DNA of 64,000 nucleotides from Larix kaempferi (lineage: Eukaryota; Streptophyta; Pinopsida; Pinales; Pinaceae), in NCBI GenBank assembly GCA_027924585.1, contig BSBM01000637.1, positions 1,488,001 through 1,552,000 on the forward strand, written 5' to 3'. Positions 1-11,889 of this stretch are shown here, piece after piece. The position numbers and the translations under genes were made by a program. Below the pieces are notes generated by a model that was not told where the DNA came from, searched no databases, and saw nothing but the letters and a program-made list of their open reading frames with translations. Positions within the stretch are counted from its first letter, which is position 1; every line of letters begins with the position of its first letter.

Positions 1-249
1 AGAGGTATCCATGGGGGCACATATCCCCCCTTTTAGGTCCCTCTACCCCTTATGGATGTTTTTTCGGCCCCCCTTATGATGACCACTACCCCTCCACTCT
101 TCGGCGAAGGTGCACCCACTATTGCCACCATGGCTAGCATGCAGGTCAGCCCTACCATGTCACATCCTCCTACAATTTTTCCATTCATGGCCAGCCTCAA
201 ACTTTTGGAGCTGGATAGATTGACCAATGACCCGATATGACATGATCCC

Positions 250-714
250 ATGTGGCCTCCCATGCCTACCAAACTCCCTTCGGACATCCCCAAGTTCAGG
301 GGGAAAGGTTATGAGGACCTCGAGAACGATATCATGTCCTTCCACTTATGGTGTTCCTCTAAATCCATAGTGGACGACTCTATTCGGCTACTCCTATTGC
401 AACGAAAATTTACTAGCGTTGCTGCCAAATGGTACATTGATCAACCCCATGGGATGCGTTCCACCTTTGCATCCCTCGCCTCAACCTTCATGCAGTTCTT
501 CCAGTTACCAGTTCGTTACGACATTAGTGCTGAGGTTCTCTTGTCTTGCAGAAAGAATACGACTACCCACATCACGGACCATATCCATGAATGGCATAGA
601 CGCCGAAGTTTATGCAATATCAAATTGGATGACCGCATCTTTCTAGATTGGTTTCTGAAGTCTCTAATTCCAATGATTTCCAAGGATGTTGCATCTGAAC
701 GTCCCCAGACATAG
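250..714 (+). pseudogene. gag capsid region (Retrotrans_gag-like)
   Basis: An open stretch of about 154 codons with the look of a plant Ty3/gypsy gag capsid domain. It starts with DIPKFRGKGYEDLENDIMSF, then a W(Y)-containing segment (AAKWYIDQP), an FMQFF block and a HIHEWHRRR block, the usual order of the Retrotrans_gag fold. Gag packages element RNA in cytoplasmic particles. The start is arbitrary, since gag-like sequence probably extends upstream. The reading frame ends at a TAG just after VASERPQT, and the sequence continues recognisably in other frames. I read it as the remains of the structural protein of the level-0 element. Confidence 0.7.
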
Positions 715-1032
715 GAAGAGGCTATATTAAAAGCCTAGTAGTTTGACCTCATTTACTCCTAGTACAATTACCTTTACACGATATTACCTGATGTCCCTTG
801 CGGTGATTCCTCTCGGAAGCATACGCCGAGGCATCTCATGCTGTTGATGACATCATTGGTCACATTGTGTCCACGAGTAGGCCCTATGTGCCTATGCCTC
901 CTACACCAACCCCTGTATATAACCCCATGCCTAGTCTTGCGCAGTCTACCATGAGCTGTGGCCTTGATCATTCACGTGCAATAGATCACTCTGGAGTGAC
1001 ACCTTCGTATGGTCCACTAGCCTAGATTCCCC

Positions 1033-1490
1033 ATGCCCATGGACCCACTGACACGACACGTAGTTATGGTCACAACCCGCAAGGGTATGCCCCCCCTCCT
1101 ACACCTCCCGCTTACTACCCTTGCCCCACCCCACCATCTCCCACTCCCACACCCGCCCAAACTCAAGCTCCTCTCATTCCTAAAGGGAAGGTTTACGCCC
1201 AGAAAAACCAGGTGCAACACCAACCATCCCAACAAAACCATCAAGGCCAACCGAAAAGGAGAAAAGGTAGAAACCGTAGCAAAAATCAACAACTCGGTGG
1301 GGGTAGAAAACCTCCTAATCCACCAGATAATAATGGCGTCGCGACAGCCAATCAAAAACCTGATCAACATCCCCAACAAGGAAAGAACCCTTAGTTATGC
1401 ACAGACCACCCATTCTCTTTTTGTGGGGTTTATGGCCATTACACGCACCATTGCCCCCATTTGGAATGAGGAAAACCAACTTCAATAGAC
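1033..1490 (+). pseudogene. gag C-terminus with zinc knuckle
   Basis: A proline-rich stretch (PPAYYPCPTPPSPTPTP in one frame), then a lysine/arginine/glutamine-rich basic segment around 1200-1390, then a zinc-knuckle motif reading CGVYGHYTHHCPHLE at about 1422-1475, followed by a TGA. The motif has the C-x2-Y/G-H-x4-C pattern of gypsy nucleocapsid domains that bind element RNA. The pieces lie in different frames, so there is at least one frameshift. The very similar motif CGIYGHYSHHCPDL occurs near 54940, which ties this fragment to the gypsy debris at the right-hand end of the nest. Confidence 0.6.
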
Positions 1491-1700
1491 TACTGCACCC
1501 CCAACGCCACCAAATCCACCACAACCCACCGCACAACAAATGGTGTTACAAAACCCCCTACCCACTCAAGATTTGTCACCACACAATCCATGGTATTAAA
1601 TAATTCCTTACCCATGCAAGGGGTCGCCACCACGTAACCACCATTCACTTACGGTACTTCATTTAGTTAGGTCTCTGACTCAGGAGTTAACCATATTTTA

Positions 1701-2440
1701 ATGATGTCCTCATACGAAGTAAACCTTCAAATGCATCCTAACCAGTATGCTTCAGCTACCGAGACCATTCCCATGGATAAGGCTACCAAAACTACCCTTG
1801 TAGACCAGTCTTTATGCCTCCCACCACCGTTGAATGAAGGATCCCCTGAAGCTCCCAAGTTTCCATTACGTCGCATTACTAATAATCCCAATGCTCGCGC
1901 TTCCCCCAATTATAATATCATGGATGACTTGGTCCAATCCCCTGCTGCCATGTCAACTTTGGAAGTTCTAAAGAAATTCCCAACACAACAAAAAGCATTG
2001 TTATCTTCATTAGGTGCAATCGACCCTTCCGATTCATGATTGATGGCATTTGAATTGGATCAGTCTAAAACCTGCATGCCTTCATCCATCGTGTTTCAGA
2101 TCTCAGTTTCGATCCGAAACCAAGTTATCCATCGATGCATCGTTGATGAGGGCACCTCTACATGCGTCAAGTCCATATTTGTGTGGAGGAAACACGTATC
2201 CCCTCCTTTGTAAGCATCCACGATGACCCTTCAAGCTTATGATGGATGTGCAGCTTAACGGTCAGGCCTTCTTGCGAATGTGCCTATCAAGTTAAATGGA
2301 AAAAATGTCCCAATCGACATTGAATTCATTAACAATCAACTTGACTACAACCTCCTTTTAGGACGCATTTACATTTACGCGATGAAGGTCGTTGCCTCAT
2401 CCGTTTTGTGGCTTATATAGTTTCCTCATGAGGGATGGGT
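1701..2440 (+). pseudogene. Pre-protease spacer and retropepsin-like protease
   Basis: An open stretch at 1701-2039 leads, after a TGA, into a decayed retroviral-type aspartic protease. Recognisable blocks are PNYNIMDDLVQSP, then IHRCIVDEGTSTCVKS near 2130-2175 (the active-site D-x-G-T/S-S loop, here DEGTS), and DYNLLLGRIYIYAM near 2341-2380 (the second conserved block, normally LLGR). In the family this enzyme cuts the Gag-Pol polyprotein. At least one stop and one frameshift separate the blocks. The region lies directly upstream of the FPHEGWVVKLDQLTYYDP segment that follows protease in related gypsy elements. Confidence 0.65.
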
Positions 2441-2441
2441 C

Positions 2442-2840
2442 GTGAAACTCGACCAACTCACCTATTATGACCCCAATTCCCCCACTACGCCCGAGAATGC
2501 CCTCCCCATGGTCGAAAAACCTGCACTTAGTGTGTCTAACCCTTTGATTTCCACAGTGGGGCCAAGTATTTATTCTGAGGCCCCAATGATCTCCACATTT
2601 ATATCCTTACCCCCTTTCTCCTATGAACGTCAAAATATCGAACTTATGCACCATTTCATCAAGCAAATCGGTCCCTGAATCACAACCCACCGCTCAACTG
2701 ACACCCCAACCACAACCCACTGCTCAACTGACACCCCAACCACAACTCCAACCACCAACGATGCCCAGGCACGTGGGAGCCACCCCTATCCACACGATTA
2801 CCTTCTTGTTCCCACCATTAGGATTTGTAAGCATGCTCAT
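2442..2840 (+). pseudogene. Post-protease linker of the gypsy fragment
   Basis: Open sequence continuing from the protease (VKLDQLTYYDPNSPTTPENA) into a serine/proline-rich linker. It then changes frame into a PTAQLTPQPQ repeat and ends with TPIHTITFLFPPLGF close to 2830. In related elements a linker like this joins protease to reverse transcriptase, but no RT follows here because the Tat-like element starts at 2841. I cannot assign a function beyond polyprotein linker. Confidence 0.5.
2681..2740 (+). repeat. 30-bp tandem duplication (two copies)
   Basis: Two adjacent copies of a 30-bp unit beginning CACAACCCAC, differing at one base, with the start of a third. It preserves the frame and encodes a Pro/Gln/Thr-rich repeat in the gypsy linker. 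Confidence 0.9.
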
Positions 2841-2850
2841 TGTTAACATC

Positions 2851-3595
2851 TATTGACACAGTTCTGTTGATAGGGGTTCACTTCACATTGTTGTCAACAA
2901 ATACCAACCAGACACTGTTAGGCATCGACCCATAAAGGTTTTACCCTTTCCAGCAACACCCGCAGAGCGAGTGAGGTCTCACCCGAGATGTCTAAGGGGG
3001 GCTGCAGGAACCAAGTTTCCGCAGTAGGGAGAAGACACGCTTTAACCCTTTCTCAGTCGCCAGAGAAACCAGAGTTATGCTAACAATAAGACAAAACACA
3101 TATTATCCAACATTATTTCATCATTCGACAAAGAATCGAGATCGCATCATTACAAGTTTAACATTTGTACTTCATAACATCGCAATAACTAACATGCACA
3201 GAAAATAGAAAACACATAATAACCGAACATCCTCATTCATTAACTCATCAAAAAGGACCACGGAATGGACTTCGTAGATAACAATTCCGAGCTACTTAGC
3301 ACAGATTCATATATTCATAGCAAAACTGCCGAAGGCAGACAAAATGCATCAAATTGTCGATGAATCTTCTATCTTACTTCGAGATTCTAGGATTATTATC
3401 TATTACAATTGCATATCTATTTATAGGCACCTATGGCTGTTACAAAATGGTCCAAATGACCAATCCTAACTAACATGGATCAAAACTTCCGCTTTCGTCG
3501 GCTTCTTGTCTTTCGCGAATGGTCCTTTTCCTTCACTAATGACCCCTTCGTTGCTGTTGGCTCCGCATCTTTTGCGCTCTAAACCCGTGCCAACA
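2851..3595 (-). repeat. 3' LTR of the minus-strand element
   Basis: 745 bp, matching 37582-38339 along its whole length. It begins TATTGACAC (TG changed to TA) and ends GTGCCAACA. Several sites that are CpG in the other copy are TpG or CpA here near the left end, as expected from cytosine-methylation decay. Confidence 0.85.
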
Positions 3596-3606
3596 GGCCC
3601 CCAACA
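3596..3606 (-). other. Polypurine tract of the minus-strand element
   Basis: On the minus strand the sequence just before the 3' LTR reads TGTTGGGGGCC, a purine-rich tract in the position of the plus-strand primer site. It fixes the element's orientation as minus. Confidence 0.6.
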
Positions 3607-3655
3607 TAAACTTGTGGCTCACCCTTGAGCCACCTCAGATGGACATCTCTGGTGC

Positions 3656-4669
3656 TGTTATCGGACAATCTACCAAAGACGGATCTAAGGCGTGATCTCC
3701 CTAGTTCAAGTGAATCTAGAACAAATAGTACATAATACAAAACTCATTTCCTAGATCTAGTTATAGATCAAGTACTTAGATATCGTACCTTTCATATCAC
3801 AGATCCTTCTCCTTGTTGTTGCTACAAGTCTCATGGTCGTCAGATCTCCAGTTGCAAGACCTGTCAAGACAATATGGAAACGATACAAGCAGTACAAGAT
3901 ATCTGAACAATAACTGATCTAAACTAACAATTGAGGAAGAAAGTTCTAAACATCATCAACGAGACAACATTTATGGAAAGAGATTATATTAACTGTATAA
4001 AAAGGTGGGAATACATAGTAAGGATGAAGCTACAACCAAAGCCTCAACGTCGCATCCTCCATCCAACATATCCAAGCCAAGTCTCCAAGATGGTACAAGC
4101 TTCCCAATCACCAGTATGGATCCTATCAGCATAAGGGTACCATAGACCTTCCCCCCTCTCCCATGGAGAGAGTGGGTGTTTATATAGGGATAAAGAGATA
4201 GGGTAGGTTGAGGATTAAGGGGAGATGGTTAAGGGATCTTTCCATAAGGTTAGGAATTCCACCTCATCTAGAGCCTAGGGATAGGCCTCCACATCAATCA
4301 TCTTCGAGAATGGACTCGAAGATACTCTTTTATCCAAATAACTGACATTGTCGCATGTTTCATTAGGACAACCTGCGACGTCGCATGTTGCACAAGGGCA
4401 GACTGCGACGACCTTGAAAAGTAGGTCAGTTAAGCCCTCCAGTCATGGGAAACTTCAAGGATGTGTTTTTACTCTAAAATGGGTTTAGGTAAAACAACAA
4501 AGAGTTTACACAATGGTCAAGATGACGACATTATCACAACGGTCATGATGATGACACTTGGTCATAATGACGATACTTGCAATGGTCATGGTGACAACAC
4601 TAGGTTAGGATGAAGACACTTGCAACACTTGCGACACTTGTACAAGGGTGACGACATTTTGGTGTAACA
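3656..4669 (-). repeat. 3' LTR of the non-coding element
   Basis: 1014 bp, TGTTATCGG...GTGTAACA on the plus strand. It is closely similar to 8717-9755. The copies differ by substitutions and small indels, including one fewer TCATAATGACGA unit here. Confidence 0.9.
4179..4188 (-). promoter_or_regulatory. LTR TATA box
   Basis: CCTATATAAA on the minus strand, about 480 bp into the LTR from its 5' edge, the expected place for the U3 promoter. It is conserved in the other LTR at 9240-9249. Confidence 0.6.
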
Positions 4670-4692
4670 GAATGCCCCCCAAAGCATGAAGC
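4670..4692 (-). other. Polypurine tract of the non-coding element
   Basis: On the minus strand the sequence leading to the 3' LTR reads TTTGGGGGGCATTC then TGTTACACC. The G run is the probable primer for plus-strand synthesis. Confidence 0.7.
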
Positions 4693-7600
4693 TAACAGAA
4701 TGAGACAGGTGAAATGCTTTGTAGTAAGAAAAATGGCAAGGACTTGCTGGTTGGAAGGAGTTGCTGCAGAAATGACCTGAGATCCACAAGTCTCATACAA
4801 CACAAAACATGGCTGCCGACCAATATATTGCAGATCCATGATAGTAAAGACCGACTGAACATAATCATGGCTACTAGACACAATCGTAGATCCATGATGA
4901 GATGATAACACAGCCACGACCAATACAAAAGTGGATCCGTGTAACTCTAAACTGACAACATAGCCATGACCAATACATAGTGGATTTGTATGTCCCAAAC
5001 AATATCCATTGCAAACTGGGTAGGCAAGAACTTCCCCAGGGTCTTCAAGTTGAACCCGCAATGATACGAATCTATCCATGTGATTACAATGTTTTGGAGT
5101 CGAACATGGTAGAAACCACTTGATTACCGGTCATTAATGTATACCGTTAACAAGTGCGAGGGAGATCACCATTAATGTTAATGATTCCCAAGGTATCACA
5201 GTGCATACCATCAAGCATGAATCAATGAGCTGAAGTCGAATGCCTAATGGAATCTTTCAATCAAGAGTCAATGAAGTAAACTCATGTTGAAAGCAAGGTA
5301 ACCTGCCATTGAGGCATGCAGGGCCAAGGTACTTGGTTGGTTTCTAAGTTCAATCCTCGGAAGGTGATTTGAAGTCGACAAGGATGAACCCGTCGAAGGA
5401 GGGCCATGATGAATCCCCCATCATCGACATGAAACTCGATAACAAATGTTTGGCGTAGATCGGACGGTAGAGTAATGTGCAAGATTGACTCAAGGTAGAC
5501 CAACATGATCGAAGGTATACTGACTGTAGAAGATGAGTAACAAATGTCTCTTGAACATGGGCATGGCATGACTTGGCAGTATTGACATGACGAGAATGAT
5601 ACCAACCCCTAATGCAACTGATGGTGGAATCATTCTTTGGCTGATCCAAAGGAGCGACGCGACTCATGGAATTGACAAGACTCGAGGACAAATAGATTAT
5701 CCAAGTACTGAATGTAAATGCAAATGAGTGCCATGTTCAAGAGTGACTATGTACTGCCGTAATTAAGATGTAACATAAAATCTTCCCTTTTTCCCCATCA
5801 TAAATGATGAGTGCCTCACTTGTTTTTTAGCGAGCTTGATGAGGGTAACCAGATGCTCGGTATAGCTCATCTCATAGATGATTCCAATCCCAAATGTTTT
5901 ACGAACCTAGGAAAGGAGGGGTTCATCCCATAATGGGCCCTTCAATGTTTAAAATTTAATGAGTCCAAAGAAGGAAAACTCGACGTCATTTCATGTTTAG
6001 AGAGTCTGAAAAGAACTAAAGGAGACTCCAAAAGGTCCTTTTTTGCAAAGTTACCCTCATCGCCCGAAAAAGGGTAAAACAACGCGGGAGAGGACTCTTC
6101 CAGTCATGATTGGCTGGAGTATACCTTTTTCATAAATAGTGCTCCCTGGTCCGAAAAAGGGGTAAACTATCACCAGAAAGACAATCATTCAAATGCTTTT
6201 ACAAGTGTGAAAGCATCAAGTTCACTTGGCAATCTTTTCCTATTTAGGGAGTATGAAAAGAGCTTAAAAGGATTCCATGAACAACTTTGTCATGGTTGAT
6301 AACCGAGTACGACAAAGGAAAAAGTAAACTCGGCACAGTTCCTTTTCCGTAAATAGTCTAGCGAGGCTGGATAAAGTGATAAACCTATACTCGTTAGACA
6401 CACCTTTTTACTCAAATTTTTAATGAGCACGAGAATGGTATCAAAAGCACTCGGAATATTTTTCATGTTTGAACCAGAGCACGAAAAAGTAAAAACTAAG
6501 CTCAAACCACTTTTCATGTTTTAACCAGAGCACGGAAAAAAGTGAAAAAGTAAGCTCAAATGCCATCTTACTGTTTTTAACGAGCTCGAAGATAGGTTGG
6601 AAGAATGCTCATGATGTTGGCTTCATTTTTTAACGAGCTTGTAACAGAAAATGAACTATGCTCAAGATAATTTTCATGGTTTAATTAGCTCAAAACCTAA
6701 AAGGGGAAAGTATGATCGAAAATTTTCCCAATGGTGGATTTCTTCCCATCATGAAATCCAAAGGTTGGTACATGACCCCAGCATGATTGCTAGAAGTAAG
6801 TGACTTAGCTCCAACGTGGTGTGGAGAGGCGATTGAGTTGACTTCAACATAATGTCCCGATGTTGAAGAGATGCCCCCAAGCTTCATTTCATTCGCCTAA
6901 GCTAGCCCTAGGCAGATGAAAAGAAGGTTCAGGTACTAAGTCAACGAGGAGACTCGACTCAAAGGGAAAGGATATGTTTCATTTTTTAACGAGCTTAACA
7001 CAAGATTAGAACTCTTCTCGCGGGATCCTATTTCATTTTTTAACGAGCTTGACATAGAAAGGGAACTATGCTCATAGGTTAAAGCCCATTGACGGGTTCC
7101 TTCCCAACATGATTCCCAGAGGTTGGTAAATGCCCCGAGCATGATTGCTAACGGCTTAACATGGTCGTGTTTCTTCAACATGATTGTTGACGGTACGACA
7201 TGTGACATGCCCCCCAAGCTTCATTTCGTCTGAAAATGATGCTTGCTAACCCAACTACCAACCTGGCTACTAATATGAAAATGTTCACCAAGGGGGGAAA
7301 ACGAGAATAAAATGAAATGAAGGTTCAAATTCTAACTCTAGCGAGAGACTCGAACCGATGGGAGGGAGATCTATTTCATTTTTACACAAGCTTGAAATAG
7401 ACAATAACTATGCTCAAAATCCACAAAATGCAATAATTATAACTCATTTCCTATCTTTTTGCACTTGAAAAAGACACATCTAAGCTACAGAAAGAAAGAT
7501 TCCATAAACGTTTCCAATCAAATGCAAGACAAAGAAAAGTATTTTAATAATCATGTCTAACTCAAATGTACACAAAACTGAAACAAGCCTTTCTTCTTCT

Positions 7601-8694
7601 TATGATGATAAGACCAAGAATATCAAATGATCAAATTAAAGCAAGAAGAATACTTATGTTTTCCAATTTCATGAATATAGCAAGAGTGACAAAATCAAGC
7701 TCTTCTTTGAACTAAAGTGGAGACAAAGAATCAATCTTTTCCAATAATCATTAGATATCTTAGCATGTAAAGGAAACAAGATGCATAACCCAAGAAAGAG
7801 AAGCTAAAAAATTCATGGATATCCCACACTTTTCAAGTCTTTAAAACAAGCCAAACACACCAAACCAAAAAATGATCTCAAAACCTTGAGATGGGTCAAA
7901 CATGAATCCAAATCTCAAAAGACCCAAAATGTAAGAAAAACACTAGTTTTGACTCAAAGGGCCAAACATGAATCCAAATCTCAAAAGACCCAAAACCAAT
8001 ACAAACAAGCCAAATAACATGTGCAAAAAGAGGATTGGGATCAGATCTAGTGCAAAGATCAGATCAGGTGAGGATAGGAGGGATAACAAGGTCAAGTGGA
8101 TGAATATGGGGGAACCAAAGTATCCACCACTACCAAGCTAAAACTTGTTAGAATGGGACCCAATACAAAACCACACAAAATACCAAACACTTTCAACACA
8201 TAAAATCAAACAATGGGGTCTCTTACTAGATCGTACGGTACAGAGGGAGTCTGCACACAAACCAAACTCACAATAGAACTGGAGAGGGCATGCCTGTATG
8301 ACAAAAATGGTAGATCGGTGCACTCTGTGCTTATGCACAGTGCGACATCGCAGGATACCAATGCGGGAAGTGCGACGCTATCGTAGTTTGACAATGCAAG
8401 GGGTGCGATGAGTAACTAACAGGTAAAGAACAAAGACTCAGAATGACACAATGTCGCTTTGTTTCCACTACCTAGGTGGGACAGGTGAAGTCTAGATTCA
8501 AAAATAAACCAATTCTCCAGACAATGAGCAATGAAATGGTCTGAAAATGAGGAGTACAAACTCAAAGGAAGGTAATTAGATTCTTCAAAGTGAAGATCTG
8601 ATGGTGAAAGGGATTAAGAAGCAAATGGCCAAAGAGATGGCTTGGAAAAGCAATCAACTGAAACTGACATTCAGATTGAAAACAACAATGTTCT

Positions 8695-8712
8695 TCCCCA
8701 GTATGGTCGCCA
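8695..8712 (-). other. Primer binding site of the non-coding element
   Basis: Minus strand TGGCGACCATACTGGGGA, four bases inside the 5' LTR. This TGGCGAC...TGGGGA form is typical of tRNA primer sites in plant Ty3/gypsy Tat/Athila-type elements. A decayed version sits behind the 5' LTR of the Tat-like element at 41938. Confidence 0.75.
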
Positions 8713-8716
8713 AATT

Positions 8717-9755
8717 TGTTATCGGACAATCTACCAAAGATGGATCCAAGGCGTGATCTCCCTAGTTCAAGTGAATCTAGAACAAATAGTACATAATACA
8801 AAACTCATTTCCTAGATCTAGTTATAGATCGAGTACTTAGATATCGTACCTTTCAGATCGCGGATCCTTCTCCTTGTTGTTGCTCCAAGTCTCACGGTCG
8901 TCAGATCTCCAGCTGCAAGACCAGTCAAGACAATATGGAAACGATACAAGTAGTACAAGATATCTAAACAATAACTGATCCAAACTAACAGTTGAGGAAG
9001 AAATTTCTAAACATCATCAACGAGACTAGATTGATGGAAAGAGATTATATTAACTGTATAAAAAGGTGGGAATACATAGAAAGGATGAAGCTACAACCAA
9101 AGCCTCAACGTCGCATCCTCCATACAACATATCCAAGCCAAGTCTCCAAGATGGTACAAGCTTCCCAATCACCAGTATGGATCCTATCAGCATAAGGGTA
9201 CCATAGACCTTCCCCCCTCTCCCATAGAGAGAGTGGGTGTTTATATAGGGCTAAAGAGATAGGGTAGGTTGAGGATTAAGTGGAGATGGTTAAGGGATCT
9301 TTCCATAAGGTTAGGAACCAAAATTCCACCTCACCTAGAGCCTAGGGATAGGCCTCCACATCAATCATCTTCGAGAATGGGCTCGAAGATACTCTTTTAT
9401 CCAAATAACTAACATCGTCGCATGTTGCATTAGGACAACTTGCGAAGTCGCATGTTGCACAAGGGAAGACTGCGACGACTTTGAAAAGTAGGTCAATTAA
9501 GCCCTCCAATCATGGGAAACTTCAGGGATGTGTTTTTACTCTAAAATGGGTTTAGGTAAAATAACAAAGAGTTTACACAATGGTCAAGATGACGACATTA
9601 TCACAACGGTCATGATGACGACACTTGGTCATAATGACGACACTTGGTCATAATGACGATATTTGCAATGGTCATGGTGACAACACTAGGTCAGGACGAC
9701 GACACTTGCAACACTTGCGACACTTGCACAAGGGTGACGACATTTTGGTGTAACA
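8717..9755 (-). repeat. 5' LTR of the non-coding element
   Basis: 1039 bp, TG...CA, matching 3656-4669. It carries an extra copy of a short TGACGACACTTGGTCATAA unit near 9630. The TATA box is at 9240-9249 on the minus strand. The distal part is rich in GACACTTG repeats. Confidence 0.9.
9240..9249 (-). promoter_or_regulatory. LTR TATA box (5' LTR)
   Basis: CCTATATAAA on the minus strand, at the same place as in the partner LTR. This copy would drive transcription of the element. Confidence 0.6.
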
Positions 9756-11063
9756 GTGCATTTACCTAGGACTTGAAATCATCATATCCAACTCTAATTT
9801 GATCGACAACTTCCTTTGTCGATACTTTGAGTAGTGCACAATCTTCTACCTGTTATTCTGTTGGGTGCTCGCCACTCATCTGTTGCTGCCTTTCCCTCAC
9901 CTTATTCAATCGATGTTGGAGTTCCTTTATCTCCGTGGCCTTTGTCATATTTGTGAGTAGGGGCATCACCTTAAGCGATCCCCTCAGTGATTCCAGTTGT
10001 GTCTCTACCTCGGTGAGATGTGCATTCAACTGGTGCAACTGCTCATCTTGTACTAAAATTCCCCAGAACTCAGTCACTTCTGTAGCAATTTTTTGGGCTT
10101 CCTTTTCCATCTCCGCGATCTCTGTCGCAGCCTCTTCTATCGCATCCTGGTGATTCTGGATTTGTTCTGGTGGCGTTCTTGGCACTTCCCTTTCCTACAA
10201 TGCCTTGTTTTCTTTTCACATATCTGCAATAACTACTCCTAACAAAATGGCTTTCGCTTCTGGTAGCATATCCTGGTCTACTTCCGAGGCTTCTTCGCAT
10301 GCCTTGGATAATGCATTCTCCAATATTGTTCTATCTTCCATTGCATTCACTTTCTCTTCTTGGAGATGGCATGCCTCCGCCTCACTGTTCCATGCCTGCT
10401 GTTTTTATCGTACCATCTGGTCATGTATTGCAGCCTCGTGGTTGCTAATTTCTTCACTTGCTGCGGTGTGAATTCAATGCAGCGACAATATCGGTAGTAT
10501 GTTAAAATCTACCATGATTTCATTGTGATTTCTTAGTGCCACGTCCAAGTCTTCCTCACCTGTTGTCATAGCATTCAACAATATTTTTACTAACCTTGGG
10601 TTTGTGCCAATCTCCACCTCGATCCTTCTTGTCGATTGATTGGGTGCGACTTCCCCCTGTGGCACCCTTGTTTCTATGACTGTATTACTAAATGTTAATA
10701 GGAGATTTGTTACTTGGTGAAAATAATCCGTTGCATGTTGTGTTAACTTCGCGCGGTTTTATTTTTCCATCACTGTTATTTTCTCCATGAGCTTGTTAAC
10801 CCACTCCTCAGGAAGACCACCACTTGTGCTTCCTTCTCCGTAGTCCATCCTATGCTTCATTCTCATTTCTTCTCGCTGTGCTTCTAATTCTAAATCCGTG
10901 GGGGTGGCTGATGAGGCCCCATCGCGACTCAGTGTATGGGACTATTCTTCTAGGGGATTGGCTTCTCCTGCATTCACTTGTCCACTTTCTGAGTCCTTAT
11001 CTTCCTCTGGTGGCTTTGGTCTGGTTGTTGACTGCCCATTCTCCAAATCCGATAGTTCCTCCT
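9756..11063 (-). pseudogene. Accessory reading frame of the level-2 element, C-terminal coiled-coil part
   Basis: Continuation of the accessory frame after copia 1 is removed (junction at the CTCCT duplication). It runs toward lower coordinates: a polar segment with EEMRMKHRMDYGEGSTSGGL and EEWVNKLMEKITVMEK near 10870-10770, then PQGEVAPNQSTRRIEVEIGT near 10660, then Glu/Gln/Ala-rich heptad-like sequence (EEAATEIAEMEKEAQKIATE, then QLNAHLTEVETQLESLRGSL) at 10150-9960, which should form a coiled coil. At least four stops interrupt it. A coiled coil suggests self-association, perhaps with Gag, but no known family is recognised and function is unknown. Confidence 0.55.
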
Positions 11064-11635
11064 TGTTAATTTTTGAGCATTAATTCAATATACTCTAGGA
11101 TCTTTACGGAGAGAATAACATGTACAACATATCAAGTTTAACAATGCATATCAATCACACCAAGCAATCAAATGAGACAATAGACACACAGAGTTTCACT
11201 AGGGAAAACCATAAAGGTGAAAAACCCCACAACTTCCTTAGAGATAGAAAGAGCAATGATACAACCAAATTACAAGAGATAGTCTTCTCCTAGCATCTGA
11301 TCCTCCTCCTCACATGTGTGCCACTTTCTGAGTGATGGAAGAGTGAGTAATGAGATAATCAAATTAGAGATCTCCCGATCTCTATTTATACATGACCTGT
11401 CCTACCCAATAACCTAGCAGGGCCGACTTGTCTAACTTAGTCTAATAACCCATGGTTAAACTAATCAGGGCCGACCCCACACTTGGTGGTCTAATAACCC
11501 ATCACTACAAGTTACAACACTTGCAACACTTGTCAATACAAATGACGACACTTCCGTATAGAGGAATAATAGCATCTCTATAGGAGTACAATATACATGG
11601 GTGAAATACATTCCAAAGTTACATATACAACAACA
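11064..11635 (-). repeat. 3' LTR of copia 1
   Basis: 572 bp, TGTTAATTTTTGAGC to CAACA on the plus strand. It has the same length as, and differs at few positions from, the 5' LTR, which points to a comparatively recent insertion. A TATAAATA box lies at 11383-11390 on the minus strand. Confidence 0.95.
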
Positions 11636-11650
11636 CTCCCTCTTAACTAG
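11636..11650 (-). other. Polypurine tract of copia 1
   Basis: Minus strand AGTTAAGAGGGAG directly before the 3' LTR, matching AAGAGGGAG before the 3' LTR of copia 2 at 25618-25626. Confidence 0.7.
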
Positions 11651-11889
11651 GAAGGTATTTCGCGACACAGATCTGCTAGCACAAGTTTTCTTCTCTGGAT
11701 CATCATTAGCGAATCATATTTCTCGAATCATCGTCATCGTCACTACTGCTGCTATCTCAATCAATCTCCAATCTACTTGTCATAGGAAGTTCTACAGAGC
11801 CAGTCCTTTTTCATACTGGATGTAGGCCCACCACCTGTAGGTCTTCATCATCACTGGCCATACTGTGGAATTCTCAGGACTGATTACGT

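Larger units (their letters stand above)
1..2840 (+). mobile_element. Decayed Ty3/gypsy fragment, gag to protease
   Basis: A degraded Ty3/gypsy internal region read on the plus strand. In order it shows a retrotransposon gag capsid segment (about 250-714), a proline-rich stretch, a CCHC-like zinc knuckle (about 1398-1475), a spacer, an aspartic protease (about 2040-2440) and a proline/glutamine-rich linker. No LTR is visible; the 5' end lies outside the window. On the right it stops where the LTR of the Tat-like element begins (2841). A related gypsy fragment resumes at 51971 beyond that insertion. The two halves do not join cleanly, because both carry a GHYxHHCP zinc knuckle. They may therefore come from one rearranged element or two related ones. 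Many stops and frameshifts make it non-functional. Confidence 0.8.
4670..8716. other. Non-coding interior of the LARD-type element
   Basis: About 4 kb without any reading frame that resembles gag, protease, RT or integrase on either strand; the open stretches are short and not protein-like. The motif TTTTTAACGAGCT recurs at about 6574, 6628, 6983 and 7038, with a looser copy near 5824, and short AGCTCA/GAGCTT blocks are scattered through 5800-7400. The segment 7440-8100 is A-rich. The repeated motif could be a packaging or structural signal, but that is inference. Confidence 0.7.
3656..9755 (-). mobile_element. Non-coding LTR retrotransposon (LARD-type), minus strand
   Basis: Two roughly 1-kb direct repeats with TG...CA ends (3656-4669, 8717-9755) flank a 4-kb interior with no recognisable protein. 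Orientation comes from an 18-nt primer site beside the right LTR and a G-rich purine tract beside the left LTR, both on the minus strand. The flanks GTGC (3652-3655) and GTGC (9756-9759) give a 4-bp target duplication. LTRs, primer site and purine tract without coding capacity match large retrotransposon derivatives, which depend on enzymes of other elements. It is inserted in the 3' part of the level-2 element. Confidence 0.88.

Noticed and set aside
4600-5079. 159-codon minus-strand frame inside the non-coding element
   Set aside because: It spans the LTR edge and purine tract, lacks any recognisable domain and has ordinary cysteine/serine-rich random-frame composition.
9853-10185. Stand-alone coiled-coil gene
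   Set aside because: It continues in frame and orientation from the accessory frame of the level-2 element once copia 1 is removed, so it is not a separate gene.
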